From Bacillus sp. (in: firmicutes) (lineage in GTDB: Bacteria; Bacillota; Bacilli; Bacillales; Bacillaceae_J), in NCBI GenBank assembly GCA_012842745.1, contig DUSF01000056.1:310001-374000 (forward strand): a DNA stretch of 64,000 bases. The letters run 5' to 3'. Positions 36,371 to 44,050 of this stretch are shown here, piece by piece. Below the pieces are notes generated by a model. That model was not told the origin of the DNA. It saw only the letters and a list, made by a program, of their open reading frames with translations, and searched no databases. The first letter of the stretch is position 1. The number at the start of each line of letters is the position of its first letter. Both the position numbers and the translations under genes were made by a program.

Positions 36371-36478
36371 TTTGTTTATATAATAAACAATAACTTTATT
36401 TGTTTGTTTAATAACAAACATCTTATTATAAAATTTACCTACTGTCAATTAAATAAACAAAAACAAACGATGTTTGTT
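36371..36478. promoter_or_regulatory. Three AACAAACA/TGTTTGTT palindromes upstream of the DUF2087 gene
   Basis: Inverted repeats: TTGTTTAT/ATAAACAA (36372-36390), TGTTTGTT-TAAT-AACAAACA (36401-36420, perfect) and AACAAAC-GAT-GTTTGTT (36462-36478, perfect). They share one half-site and lie in the AT-rich region before the minus-strand regulator. They look like operators, most simply for that regulator. Confidence 0.5.
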
Positions 36479-36649
36479 GCAAAGTATGAACGAATTAAAC
36501 TGAAAGGTTTAAATTTAGGTCAAGAAAAAAGTCTAGTTTCTCAGCAATAAAACGGGGAAATTAGGCTTTTTATTTATTCATGAAAAAAATCATTTTTTTC
36601 ACTTTTTTTTCAGTTTGGCTGGTTAAGATGTGACTATGGAGGGATGGAA

Positions 36650-37432
36650 ATGAAAAAAATTTACTTACTACCTGCTGCTTTTCTACTTTCAAGTAGCATT
36701 TTAAGCTATTCACTAGTTGCTGAGGCGGATGATGACCACGATAAGGATAAAAAATATTACAAGTATTATGACGAGCAAAAATATCAAGAGCTGGATTACA
36801 AGAAATATCGTTATGACGACGATGATGATGATGATAAGTCTAAATACTATGAGAAGGAACGCTATAAAGACCGTGGTGAATACAAGAAGTATCGTGATCA
36901 CGATGACGACGATGATGATGACGATGACAAATACGAGAAATATGAAAAACAGCAAGACGATACCTATTATGAAAAACAGCAACAACAAATGAATGTGGCC
37001 AAAGAATCATGGTACAAATGGTCTAGATCGGCAACAGAACCTAGCGAGAAAGCTCAATTACCGATAGCCGCTGCTTCTGAAATTTCATTAAAAATGAATA
37101 ATGAAGAACCTATCAAAGTCAGTGCAATTCCAAATGGAAGTCAACTCTTAGTGCCTGTAAAAGAGGTTGCTGAATATCTTGGCGCAAAAACAGTCATTTA
37201 TCCAAACTCGGAAATTATTGAGATTAACAAAGATAATACGCAGCTTATCGTTCGTAATAATTCAAAAGTCGTTTATGAAAACATGAGAAAAACGCCAATG
37301 CAAGCTCCAATGATAAAGAAAAATGATGAATATTATCTACCGATTTCAGTGCTTGCCAATGGCTTTGGCTGTCAAGTTAATGAAAAAGTAACAAACAACG
37401 AAATTCAATTAAAAGGAGCTGTTCAGCTATGA
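36650..37432 (+). CDS. Secreted Asp/Tyr/Lys-rich protein with copper-amine-oxidase-like C-terminal domain
   Basis: A 260-residue exported protein. A signal peptide (residues 1-25, ending near VAEA) leads into a low-complexity region to about residue 110, with runs of seven and nine Asp alternating with Tyr/Lys, then a Gln-rich linker. The last 125 residues (LLVPVKEVAEYLGAKTVIYP...YYLPISVLANGFG) resemble the copper amine oxidase N-terminal-like domain. The acidic region could bind metal cations; that is inference. GGAGGG seven bases before ATG 36650 fixes the start. It is the first gene of the 36.6-41.9 kb redox locus, and its stop overlaps the next start by four bases. Confidence 0.75.
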   Translation: MKKIYLLPAAFLLSSSILSYSLVAEADDDHDKDKKYYKYYDEQKYQELDYKKYRYDDDDDDDKSKYYEKERYKDRGEYKKYRDHDDDDDDDDDKYEKYEKQQDDTYYEKQQQQMNVAKESWYKWSRSATEPSEKAQLPIAAASEISLKMNNEEPIKVSAIPNGSQLLVPVKEVAEYLGAKTVIYPNSEIIEINKDNTQLIVRNNSKVVYENMRKTPMQAPMIKKNDEYYLPISVLANGFGCQVNEKVTNNEIQLKGAVQL

Positions 37433-37746
37433 ATAATAAATGGATGAAGTGGATTGTAGGAGTAGGCGGGATTTCAGCATTTACATTATTTCTGCAGACA
37501 ATTGATGCAAACGATGAAGCATCTAATGCCGATAATGGTTTCGCCCTAAATGAAAACATGAATGTTCTAAATACCCAAGCTAACGTAGCAATAAATAAAG
37601 AAGCGCGGGAGCAGCAACTTTTGGCTTTAGATTGGGAAGAAGGGAATTGGGATGTAGAATACAGCAATGAAACAATCATTGTCACACCGAGCCAAGAAAA
37701 AATGCCGTATTTAGACCGTGCCAAAGAACGCACGAGGCGATCATAA
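37429..37746 (+). CDS. Small membrane-anchored protein of the ApbE locus
   Basis: A 105-residue protein with one N-terminal hydrophobic segment (WMKWIVGVGGISAFTLFLQ) and a soluble tail containing LDWEEGNWDVEYSNETIIVTP. It has no Cys, so it is not a lipoprotein, and no recognisable FMN-attachment motif. ATG overlaps the stop of the preceding gene, and its own stop overlaps the apbE start, so the three are translationally coupled. Family not recognised. Confidence 0.68.
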   Translation: MNNKWMKWIVGVGGISAFTLFLQTIDANDEASNADNGFALNENMNVLNTQANVAINKEAREQQLLALDWEEGNWDVEYSNETIIVTPSQEKMPYLDRAKERTRRS

Positions 37747-38690
37747 TGCTAATGCAGGAACATTATTTTCAATGTAAGAAAATGAATACGGTTATTGAAA
37801 TTGCAGGAACAGGCAAGATTGACCGCAATGATTGGGAAGAGGAGATTGAAAGCTGGTTTGAGCAATTTGAAAATATTTGCTCACGCTTCCGCCAAAATAG
37901 TGAACTTTCGCTTTTAAATCAACAGCCTATTGATACTGTCATTCAAATTAATCCGATTCTTTATGAGATTTTAAATAAAGCAATTGATTATGCCATTCAA
38001 ACAGGTTACAATTTTAACCCATTTATTGGCACAGCTTTAAAAGCTTATGGTTATCATAAAACCTTTGATGAAATCAAGGATCAAACCGATTTCACGATTG
38101 CACCGTTTCAATTTCAACAGATTCTCTATGAGCCCTTTGTTTTTTTACCAACGATAAATGGTGTTATCAAAAAGGTTGATGGTGAAATTGATTTAGGTGG
38201 AATCGCCAAAGGTTGGAGCGTTGATAAAATGGCTTCTATCATGAAAAATCTAGGCCTAGAAAATGGGATTGTCAATGCCGGCGGTGACATTTTTGTTTGG
38301 GGAGAAGAAGAAAGGACGATTGGTGTGCAGCATCCTGATCCAGGCCTAAGCAACAAAGATATTATTCAATTCAAAATTCGTAACGGTGGAATTGCAACAT
38401 CAAATACATTATACAGAAGCTGGAATGCAAGCGGGAAACGAGTCCACCATATTTTCAATGGGAAAATGGGAACTCCTTCAGAAAGTGATATTGTCCAAGC
38501 GACGGTGTTCGGGACAAATACGGAAGAAGCTGACGTATTAGCCAAAATACTATGTATGCATAATTTTAAGGATGCGGTTCCGTGGCTAACAAAGCATTTT
38601 CCGCATGCTGGCTGTATCCTAATTAAAAATGATGGCCAAGTTGCCATTAGTCAATCTGTAAAAAAATATGTAACAAGGATTGTGATGTAA
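37746..38690 (+). CDS. apbE: FAD:protein FMN transferase ApbE
   Basis: A 314-residue flavin transferase that attaches FMN to Thr/Ser of target redox proteins using FAD and Mg2+. Motifs: IDLGGIAKGWSVDKM, GIVNAGGDIFVWG, and the C-terminal HHIFNGKMGTPSESDIVQATVFG with TEEADVLAKIL. There is no signal peptide or lipobox, so the enzyme should be cytoplasmic, unlike many Gram-positive ApbE lipoproteins. Its start (ATG 37746) overlaps the previous stop by one base. The haem membrane protein follows two bases later. No obvious FMN-binding substrate protein is encoded in the locus. Confidence 0.93.
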   Translation: MLMQEHYFQCKKMNTVIEIAGTGKIDRNDWEEEIESWFEQFENICSRFRQNSELSLLNQQPIDTVIQINPILYEILNKAIDYAIQTGYNFNPFIGTALKAYGYHKTFDEIKDQTDFTIAPFQFQQILYEPFVFLPTINGVIKKVDGEIDLGGIAKGWSVDKMASIMKNLGLENGIVNAGGDIFVWGEEERTIGVQHPDPGLSNKDIIQFKIRNGGIATSNTLYRSWNASGKRVHHIFNGKMGTPSESDIVQATVFGTNTEEADVLAKILCMHNFKDAVPWLTKHFPHAGCILIKNDGQVAISQSVKKYVTRIVM

Positions 38691-38691
38691 A

Positions 38692-39240
38692 ATGACTTTA
38701 CCAACTTGGGAGTTGATTCGAGCTTCAGGCTTAACCTCTTATTTCTTACTTTTTCTGTCTGTAGCTTGCGGCTTATTAGTTAGTATAAAAGCAGCAAATC
38801 CAAAGACAAATCAATTACTGCAAGTCACCCATCAATCAGCAGGCTGGTTTAGTTTATTGTTTGGCTTATTTCATGGCTTACTTTTGTATATTGACTCCTA
38901 TAAGCCCTATTCTTTAGTCGAAATTTTTATACCTTTTACAACAAAGGAAGCTACAGTATTAAATGGTTTAGGCACAATTTCCTTATATTTCATCGTGCTC
39001 TTATTTATATCAGGGGATTTATTGAAAAAAATCGGGAGCAAAGTATGGAGGAAAATCCATCGTTTAGCGCTGCCGATGGTTATTCTCATTAGTATTCATG
39101 GCATTTTTTTAGGAACAGATACGAATGCTGCTTGGGTAATGATTCTTTATACGGGGTCACTCGCGATTATCTTTTCATTATTAATAGTGAAACTTCTTCT
39201 TCTTCTTAAAGCGAAAACGAAAAAAACAGCAAGTGCTTAG
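38692..39240 (+). CDS. Ferric-reductase-like haem membrane protein
   Basis: A 182-residue membrane protein with five to six helices. Paired His residues at the ends of two helices (QVTHQSAGW...GLFHGLLLY and RKIHRLALP...ISIHGIFLG) match the bis-His haem b sites of the ferric reductase/YedZ-like domain. There is no NAD(P)H- or FAD-binding C-terminal domain, so electrons must come from a partner. It directly follows apbE and precedes the two-component genes, hinting at a membrane electron path under redox or metal control. Confidence 0.82.
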   Translation: MTLPTWELIRASGLTSYFLLFLSVACGLLVSIKAANPKTNQLLQVTHQSAGWFSLLFGLFHGLLLYIDSYKPYSLVEIFIPFTTKEATVLNGLGTISLYFIVLLFISGDLLKKIGSKVWRKIHRLALPMVILISIHGIFLGTDTNAAWVMILYTGSLAIIFSLLIVKLLLLLKAKTKKTASA

Positions 39241-39289
39241 GTAAAATTTTCTATATAATAGAGTTAAAAAGACAAGGTGTTGGTTAAAA

Positions 39290-39964
39290 ATGTTACTCCT
39301 TTTAGCTGAAGATGATAAACGATTAGGAAATCTTGTTGTCCATATGTTGAGAAAGGAAAAACATCAAGTAGATTGGGTGCAAAACGGGGAAGATGCAGTT
39401 TTATTTGCAAAAAACACCAATTATGACTTAATCATTTTGGATTGGATGATGCCGAAAAAAGATGGGATTACAGTTTGTAAAGAGCTACGTTCGTCTGGCT
39501 ATGACGGGGCGATTTTAATGGTAACGGCGAAGGATGGCTTGGAAGATCGTGTAAAGGGCCTTGATTATGGGGCCGATGACTATATTGTCAAGCCGTTCGA
39601 ATTTGCCGAATTGTTCGCACGAATTCGTGCTTTGCAGCGAAGAATTACAAAACCATTAGTTCAAGATGAAATTTTAACCGCTGGTTCAATCAAGTTAAAT
39701 GTAGTTACCCATATAGTAGAAAAAGATGGCCAGGAAATTCAACTAACGCCAAAGGAATACCAACTCTTGGAATTATTTTTACGCAACCCAAACCAAACAT
39801 TGCCTCGCGATTTATTGATTGATAGAATTTGGGGTTATGACGCCGAAGTAAACAGCAATAATTTAGACGCCTTAGTTCGTTTATTAAGAAAAAAAATCGA
39901 TGATAATTCGGAGCAGCAGCTTATCCAAAATATTAGGGGAGTAGGTTATAAAATTGAAAAATAA
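39290..39964 (+). CDS. OmpR-family response regulator
   Basis: A 224-residue regulator. The receiver domain has the acidic pair in LLAEDDKR, phosphorylated Asp in LIILDWMMPKKDG and Lys in DYIVKPFEF. The C-terminal winged helix shows LTPKEYQLLELFLRNPNQTL and NNLDALVRLLRKKI. It probably controls the locus together with the histidine kinase, whose start overlaps its last codons by eleven bases. Confidence 0.95.
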   Translation: MLLLLAEDDKRLGNLVVHMLRKEKHQVDWVQNGEDAVLFAKNTNYDLIILDWMMPKKDGITVCKELRSSGYDGAILMVTAKDGLEDRVKGLDYGADDYIVKPFEFAELFARIRALQRRITKPLVQDEILTAGSIKLNVVTHIVEKDGQEIQLTPKEYQLLELFLRNPNQTLPRDLLIDRIWGYDAEVNSNNLDALVRLLRKKIDDNSEQQLIQNIRGVGYKIEK

Positions 39965-41303
39965 ACTGTTTAACCACACCCAATGGCGTTTAACATTATT
40001 ATTTACGAGCTTTCTCGTTATTTTTCTAATCTCTTTTATTTTTGTTACTTATTTTTCACTATTGGCAATCGTGACAAAAGAGCAAAAAGAAAAAGCGGTC
40101 GCTTTAGCCTATGAGGAATGGAAAGACCACCGTGAGGATGTATTTGACTATTATTTTGAAGAAAAAGAAGACATAGGGGATTTAGAAGAAAAACTTGAAA
40201 AAAGAATAAAAAAGAATAAAAAAGATAGAGTTGAATATAAGCCAGATGCAAGAACATTTTATTTTGTTGTTGCAAGTGATGGCACGTTAATTGATGGGGA
40301 TGAAAACCATCCAGGACTTCGTGATGAAATTTTAGCTAAAATCAAGGGCTGGCAGCCAGAGAAAAACGAAGTTAAGAAGATTACAATTCATTTAGAGGAT
40401 GGATCAAAACAAAATTTACTTTTATCTGGGCGAACCGTTTATGAGCATGGGAGTTATCTAGGGGCTATTTACACCGGTACGAATATTTCTGAAGAAACGG
40501 CGGTTATTCGAACACTTCTCTTAATCTTGATTGTTCTTTCACTTATTTTTATCGCCGCGTCGGCATTGCTTGGCTATTGGATGGCCGGCAAGGCAATGGT
40601 GCCGATTTCCAACGCTTTTCAAAGACAAAAAGAGTTTACAGCAGACGCTTCCCATGAATTACGGACACCGCTTAGTATTATGCAATCATCATTAGAAGTA
40701 ATTGAAGCGGAGGACCGCGGAAATTTATCGCCATTTTCTGTTACGGTGTTAGATGATTTAAAAGATGAAGTAAAACGAATGGCACATCTAGTAAACGATC
40801 TTTTATTCCTGGCACGCTCAGATCTTGGGAAAGAACAATTAACGAAAGACTGGTTTTCATTAACGAATGTGCTTGAAAAATTACAAAGGAAATTTCAATA
40901 CGAAGCCGAGAAAGCGAATGTTCATTTGCGCGCCGTGCTAGAAAACGAAGTAAGTGCCTTTGGCGATGAAGAAAAACTAACGCAACTCTTGTTTATTTTA
41001 GTTGATAATGCCATTAAGTACAATGTGCCTGATGGAACTGTAGAAGTTTCAGCTGTGAAGGAAAACGATCAAATTAGAATTGATGTACGAGATACAGGTG
41101 TAGGCATCCCGCTTGCGCATCAGAAAAGAATCTTTGATCGGTTTTATCGGGTAGACCAAGCAAGATCAAGGGACCAAGGCAGTAGTGGAATCGGCCTATC
41201 AATTGCCGATTGGATTGTCCAAGTTCATAAAGGCAAATTAGAAGTGAAAAGTGAAGAAGGGAAGGGTACAACTTTTTCAATCTTTTTACCATTACCTAAA
41301 TAA
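39954..41303 (+). CDS. Sensor histidine kinase
   Basis: A 449-residue membrane kinase. Helix 1 spans about residues 10-35 and helix 2 about 180-205. Between them is a roughly 145-residue external domain, very rich in Glu/Lys (EEKEDIGDLEEKLEKRIKKN region). The cytoplasmic part has H-box FTADASHELRTPLSIM, N-box LVDNAIKYN, G1 DTGVGIPL and G2 GSSGIGLSIADW. The start is TTG 39954, overlapping the response regulator. The highly charged sensor domain could detect cations or envelope redox state; that is inference from composition. Confidence 0.93.
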   Translation: MKNKLFNHTQWRLTLLFTSFLVIFLISFIFVTYFSLLAIVTKEQKEKAVALAYEEWKDHREDVFDYYFEEKEDIGDLEEKLEKRIKKNKKDRVEYKPDARTFYFVVASDGTLIDGDENHPGLRDEILAKIKGWQPEKNEVKKITIHLEDGSKQNLLLSGRTVYEHGSYLGAIYTGTNISEETAVIRTLLLILIVLSLIFIAASALLGYWMAGKAMVPISNAFQRQKEFTADASHELRTPLSIMQSSLEVIEAEDRGNLSPFSVTVLDDLKDEVKRMAHLVNDLLFLARSDLGKEQLTKDWFSLTNVLEKLQRKFQYEAEKANVHLRAVLENEVSAFGDEEKLTQLLFILVDNAIKYNVPDGTVEVSAVKENDQIRIDVRDTGVGIPLAHQKRIFDRFYRVDQARSRDQGSSGIGLSIADWIVQVHKGKLEVKSEEGKGTTFSIFLPLPK

Positions 41304-41318
41304 AAGGAGAAAAATAAG

Positions 41319-41918
41319 ATGAATATCTGGTTTAAATTAGTAGCTGGAAGTATTATTGCTATTATGGTTATTTTTAGTCTATCATTAGTAGCTAATCCAA
41401 GTTTTGCTGACGATGATGAGCATTATAAATATAGAACAGGTGATAATGATAAAGGTCGTTATGATGACTATTATGGCGAACATGGCAAAGGGGGACATGA
41501 GAAAGACGGACTGCTTGAAGAAGGTGGAGAGCTTTTAGGCTGGGGTACTGTCATTGCCATTGGTGGTGCAGGACTAATTATGCCATTAAGAAGAGGCTCA
41601 CGCAGTTTAATAAAGAAATTTCCCAATACGAAAAATACAATTATATCTGCTTTAAAGCTAGTTGGTAAATCACATCTATGGATTGGGTCATTGGCAATCT
41701 TATTAGGTGCCATTCATGGGGTACTAATGTATATTGACGAAGGTGAATTTGGTTTTGAAGGTGTAACGGGAACGATTTCAGTAGGATTAATGGCAATCGC
41801 CGCCATTTTTGGAGCCCTTCTTATGAAAAAACGCGGAAATAACCAACTTCGTTCAATCCATCTTGGCTTTCTTATTGTTGCCGTATTAATCGGTGCTGTC
41901 CATGTTCTAATTGCATAA
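41319..41918 (+). CDS. Second haem-type membrane protein with acidic N-terminal region
   Basis: A 199-residue protein. A signal-type helix ends near PSFADDDEHYKYRTGDNDKG, a His/Asp/Tyr-rich external segment of about 40 residues that echoes the acidic stretch of the 36650 protein. Four helices follow. His pairs in GKSHLWIGSLAILLGAIHGVL and RSIHLGFLIVAVLIGAVHVLI are spaced like haem b ligands in ferric-reductase-like proteins. It sits 15 bases after the kinase gene and ends the locus at a strong terminator. Confidence 0.75.
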   Translation: MNIWFKLVAGSIIAIMVIFSLSLVANPSFADDDEHYKYRTGDNDKGRYDDYYGEHGKGGHEKDGLLEEGGELLGWGTVIAIGGAGLIMPLRRGSRSLIKKFPNTKNTIISALKLVGKSHLWIGSLAILLGAIHGVLMYIDEGEFGFEGVTGTISVGLMAIAAIFGALLMKKRGNNQLRSIHLGFLIVAVLIGAVHVLIA

Positions 41919-41926
41919 AAGACTTA

Positions 41927-41966
41927 AAAAACGGATGCAGCTTTTTCAGCGCATCCGTTTTTTTAT
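41927..41966 (+). terminator. Terminator at the end of the ApbE/two-component locus
   Basis: AAACGGATGC and GCATCCGTTT flank AGCTTTTTCAGC and are followed by TTTTATT. Confidence 0.88.
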
Positions 41967-42062
41967 TGTCAGCAAAAGGAAAGTAGTATATGCTATCATT
42001 ATGATATTGAGAAAATAGCAAATAGATAGCAAGAAAATAGAAAATAGTAAGGAGGGAAAAGG

Positions 42063-42257
42063 GTGGCTGATCAAGCAAGAGTACAGTTAAATTTAAGGGT
42101 ACGAAAGGACACAATCGAAAAGCTTGATGAAATTGTTGAATTCTATCAAAAGAATATTAAATTTGGTAGAGTTTATAAAGGGGATGTTTTAACTGACATC
42201 ATCGAAAAAGCTCATGCTTTAATGCTAAAGCAAAGCCACTATAATAAGCAGTATTAA
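42063..42257 (+). CDS. Small ribbon-helix-helix-like protein
   Basis: A 64-residue protein starting at GTG 42063 with GGAGGG upstream. The N-terminal RVQLNLRVRKDTIEKLDEIVEFYQ matches a ribbon-helix-helix DNA-binding pattern (beta strand then two helices), and DVLTDIIEKAHALML is the second helix. It may be a small transcription regulator. It precedes the GH18 gene by 45 bases, so the two may be linked. Confidence 0.65.
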   Translation: MADQARVQLNLRVRKDTIEKLDEIVEFYQKNIKFGRVYKGDVLTDIIEKAHALMLKQSHYNKQY

Positions 42258-42302
42258 ACTCGACACAACGATTAGAAATAAGCTAGAAGAGAGGAGAAAA
42301 AA

Positions 42303-43844
42303 ATGAATAGAAATAAAAAGAAGTCTATCCTATTTTTGTTAATAGCCTTTTTGTTATTGGCACCAATGCATACAAATTATGCAAATGCAGAAAAAATTAA
42401 TTACTCATACATATATTCAGTTAGCAAAAATGACTATATTAAACATGTTGACCAAACAAATAATAGCGTTGATGTCATCTCCCCGAACTATTACGATTTA
42501 GCAAAGGATGGCAGCTTAGTTATAACAGCAAATTTTGATAGTAATTTTATTAAAGAAATGCATAAGCGCAGCGTTAAAGTTGTTCCATTTTTAAGCAACC
42601 ATTGGGATAAAAGCTCAGGGATAAATGCATTAAAAAATACAGAAACATTAGCTACTAAACTAGCAAATGAGATTGATAAATATAATCTTGATGGCATTAA
42701 CATTGATATGGAAGGCCTTTCCCATACAGAAAAAGACAGCTTCAGCCAGTTTATAAAAGTGTTAAGCGAAAAATTACCTGCTGAAAAAGAGTTATCAGTC
42801 GCTGTTGCTGCCAATCCAAAAGGGTTAACAACTGGCTGGCATGGTAGCTATGATTATAAAAAACTAGCGGAGTATGCAGATTATTTAATTATTATGGCTT
42901 ATGATGAAAGCTATGGTGGAAGCGATCCTGGGCCTGTCGCGAGTCTTGATTTCGTTGAAAAGTCAATACAGTATGCCCTTAATCAAGGTATAGCGGGTGA
43001 CAAAATTGTTCTAGGCATTCCTTTTTACGGGCGAATTTGGAGAGTAGAAGATTTACAGACTCGTAAAGGTATTGTAGGTGATGGCATTTGGATGGACAAG
43101 ACTGCAAGTTTACTTGAAAACTATGGTGGAGTAGCAGAATATATCCAAGGAAAAGGGAGCTACGTCGGTCGTGTCACATTAACAGAAAATGATTCACCAT
43201 TCCAATTATTTTCATGGAGGGAACCTTTAAAGCCCGGAAACTATGAAATTTGGTTTGATAACGAACAAACGATTCAAAAAAAGCTAGAATTAGTAAATAA
43301 ATATAATTTAAAAGGTACAGCTAACTGGAGTTTAGGTCAGGAATCAGTGTCGTTATGGGCGCATTATAAAACATGGTTACATTCAACTGTTGCAGCTTCA
43401 GGTGATGCGAAAGATGAGAGTGGAAGTAAAAATCTAAATCAAACTCCGAATTATCAAGAAAAAACGGTAACGAATACTAGAAAAAATGCTGTGTCTCAAA
43501 TCGAAGTCATCATTAACGGAGAAATTCTTGCTCTTCAAGATGAAGGACCGATTATTTATTCCAACAGGACATTAGTTCCCTTGCGTGGCATTTTCGAAGC
43601 ATTAGGAGCTACTGTTGATTGGAATTCAACGAGCAAGGAAATTACCGCAATAAAAGCCGATAAAGCAATTTGGTTAAAAGCCAATTCTACTATGGCAAAT
43701 GTAGATGGTAGAGACGTAACCATTGATGTGCCAGCGCAAATAAGAAACGGTCGGACAATGGTCCCATTGCGATTTATTAGTGAATCATTTGATGCTACTG
43801 TCGATTGGAACAGCAATACTAAAACTGTCACCATTAATATGTAG
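42303..43844 (+). CDS. Secreted GH18 glycoside hydrolase with C-terminal copper-amine-oxidase-like domain
   Basis: A 513-residue exported enzyme. The signal peptide is at residues 1-30, then a GH18 barrel with the catalytic motif LDGINIDMEG (acid Glu last), IIMAYDESYGG and the WSLGQE end strand. A low-complexity linker (about residues 360-395) leads to two copper amine oxidase N-terminal-like repeats ending in WNSTSKEITAIK and WNSNTKTVTINM. Related Bacillus proteins (YaaH, YvbX) cleave peptidoglycan or act on spore cortex or wall glycans. The C-terminal domain probably anchors it to the wall. Confidence 0.88.
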   Translation: MNRNKKKSILFLLIAFLLLAPMHTNYANAEKINYSYIYSVSKNDYIKHVDQTNNSVDVISPNYYDLAKDGSLVITANFDSNFIKEMHKRSVKVVPFLSNHWDKSSGINALKNTETLATKLANEIDKYNLDGINIDMEGLSHTEKDSFSQFIKVLSEKLPAEKELSVAVAANPKGLTTGWHGSYDYKKLAEYADYLIIMAYDESYGGSDPGPVASLDFVEKSIQYALNQGIAGDKIVLGIPFYGRIWRVEDLQTRKGIVGDGIWMDKTASLLENYGGVAEYIQGKGSYVGRVTLTENDSPFQLFSWREPLKPGNYEIWFDNEQTIQKKLELVNKYNLKGTANWSLGQESVSLWAHYKTWLHSTVAASGDAKDESGSKNLNQTPNYQEKTVTNTRKNAVSQIEVIINGEILALQDEGPIIYSNRTLVPLRGIFEALGATVDWNSTSKEITAIKADKAIWLKANSTMANVDGRDVTIDVPAQIRNGRTMVPLRFISESFDATVDWNSNTKTVTINM

Positions 43845-43855
43845 TAACAGTATTA

Positions 43856-43886
43856 AGATGTGGTCAATGCGCCACATCTCTTTTTC
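43856..43886 (+). terminator. Intrinsic terminator after the GH18 gene
   Basis: AGATGTGG (43856-43863) and CCACATCT (43872-43879) form a perfect stem followed by CTTTTTC. Confidence 0.85.
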
Positions 43887-44050
43887 TTGTCTAGTTGAGT
43901 GCACGTACTGGCGGAAATTTGATTGTTGTACCGTGTTTGGTTTTATTATGCTGAATATTTATAATTTTCAAACAAAAAAGTTTACAAATGTTAGGTGTGA
44001 ATCTATAGTTAACATTATAAGAATATAATTATCGAAGAAAGGGAGAAGCA

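Noticed and set aside
36720..36985. Possible simple-sequence or CRISPR-like repeat
   Set aside because: The periodicity comes from Asp/Tyr/Lys codons in an exported protein with signal peptide; there are no spaced identical repeats with unique spacers.
36713..36992. Ile/Val-rich antisense frame and Met/Thr-rich alternate frame
   Set aside because: Both are by-products of the GAT/GAC Asp-run coding sequence of the secreted protein; neither has a plausible ribosome site and domain content.
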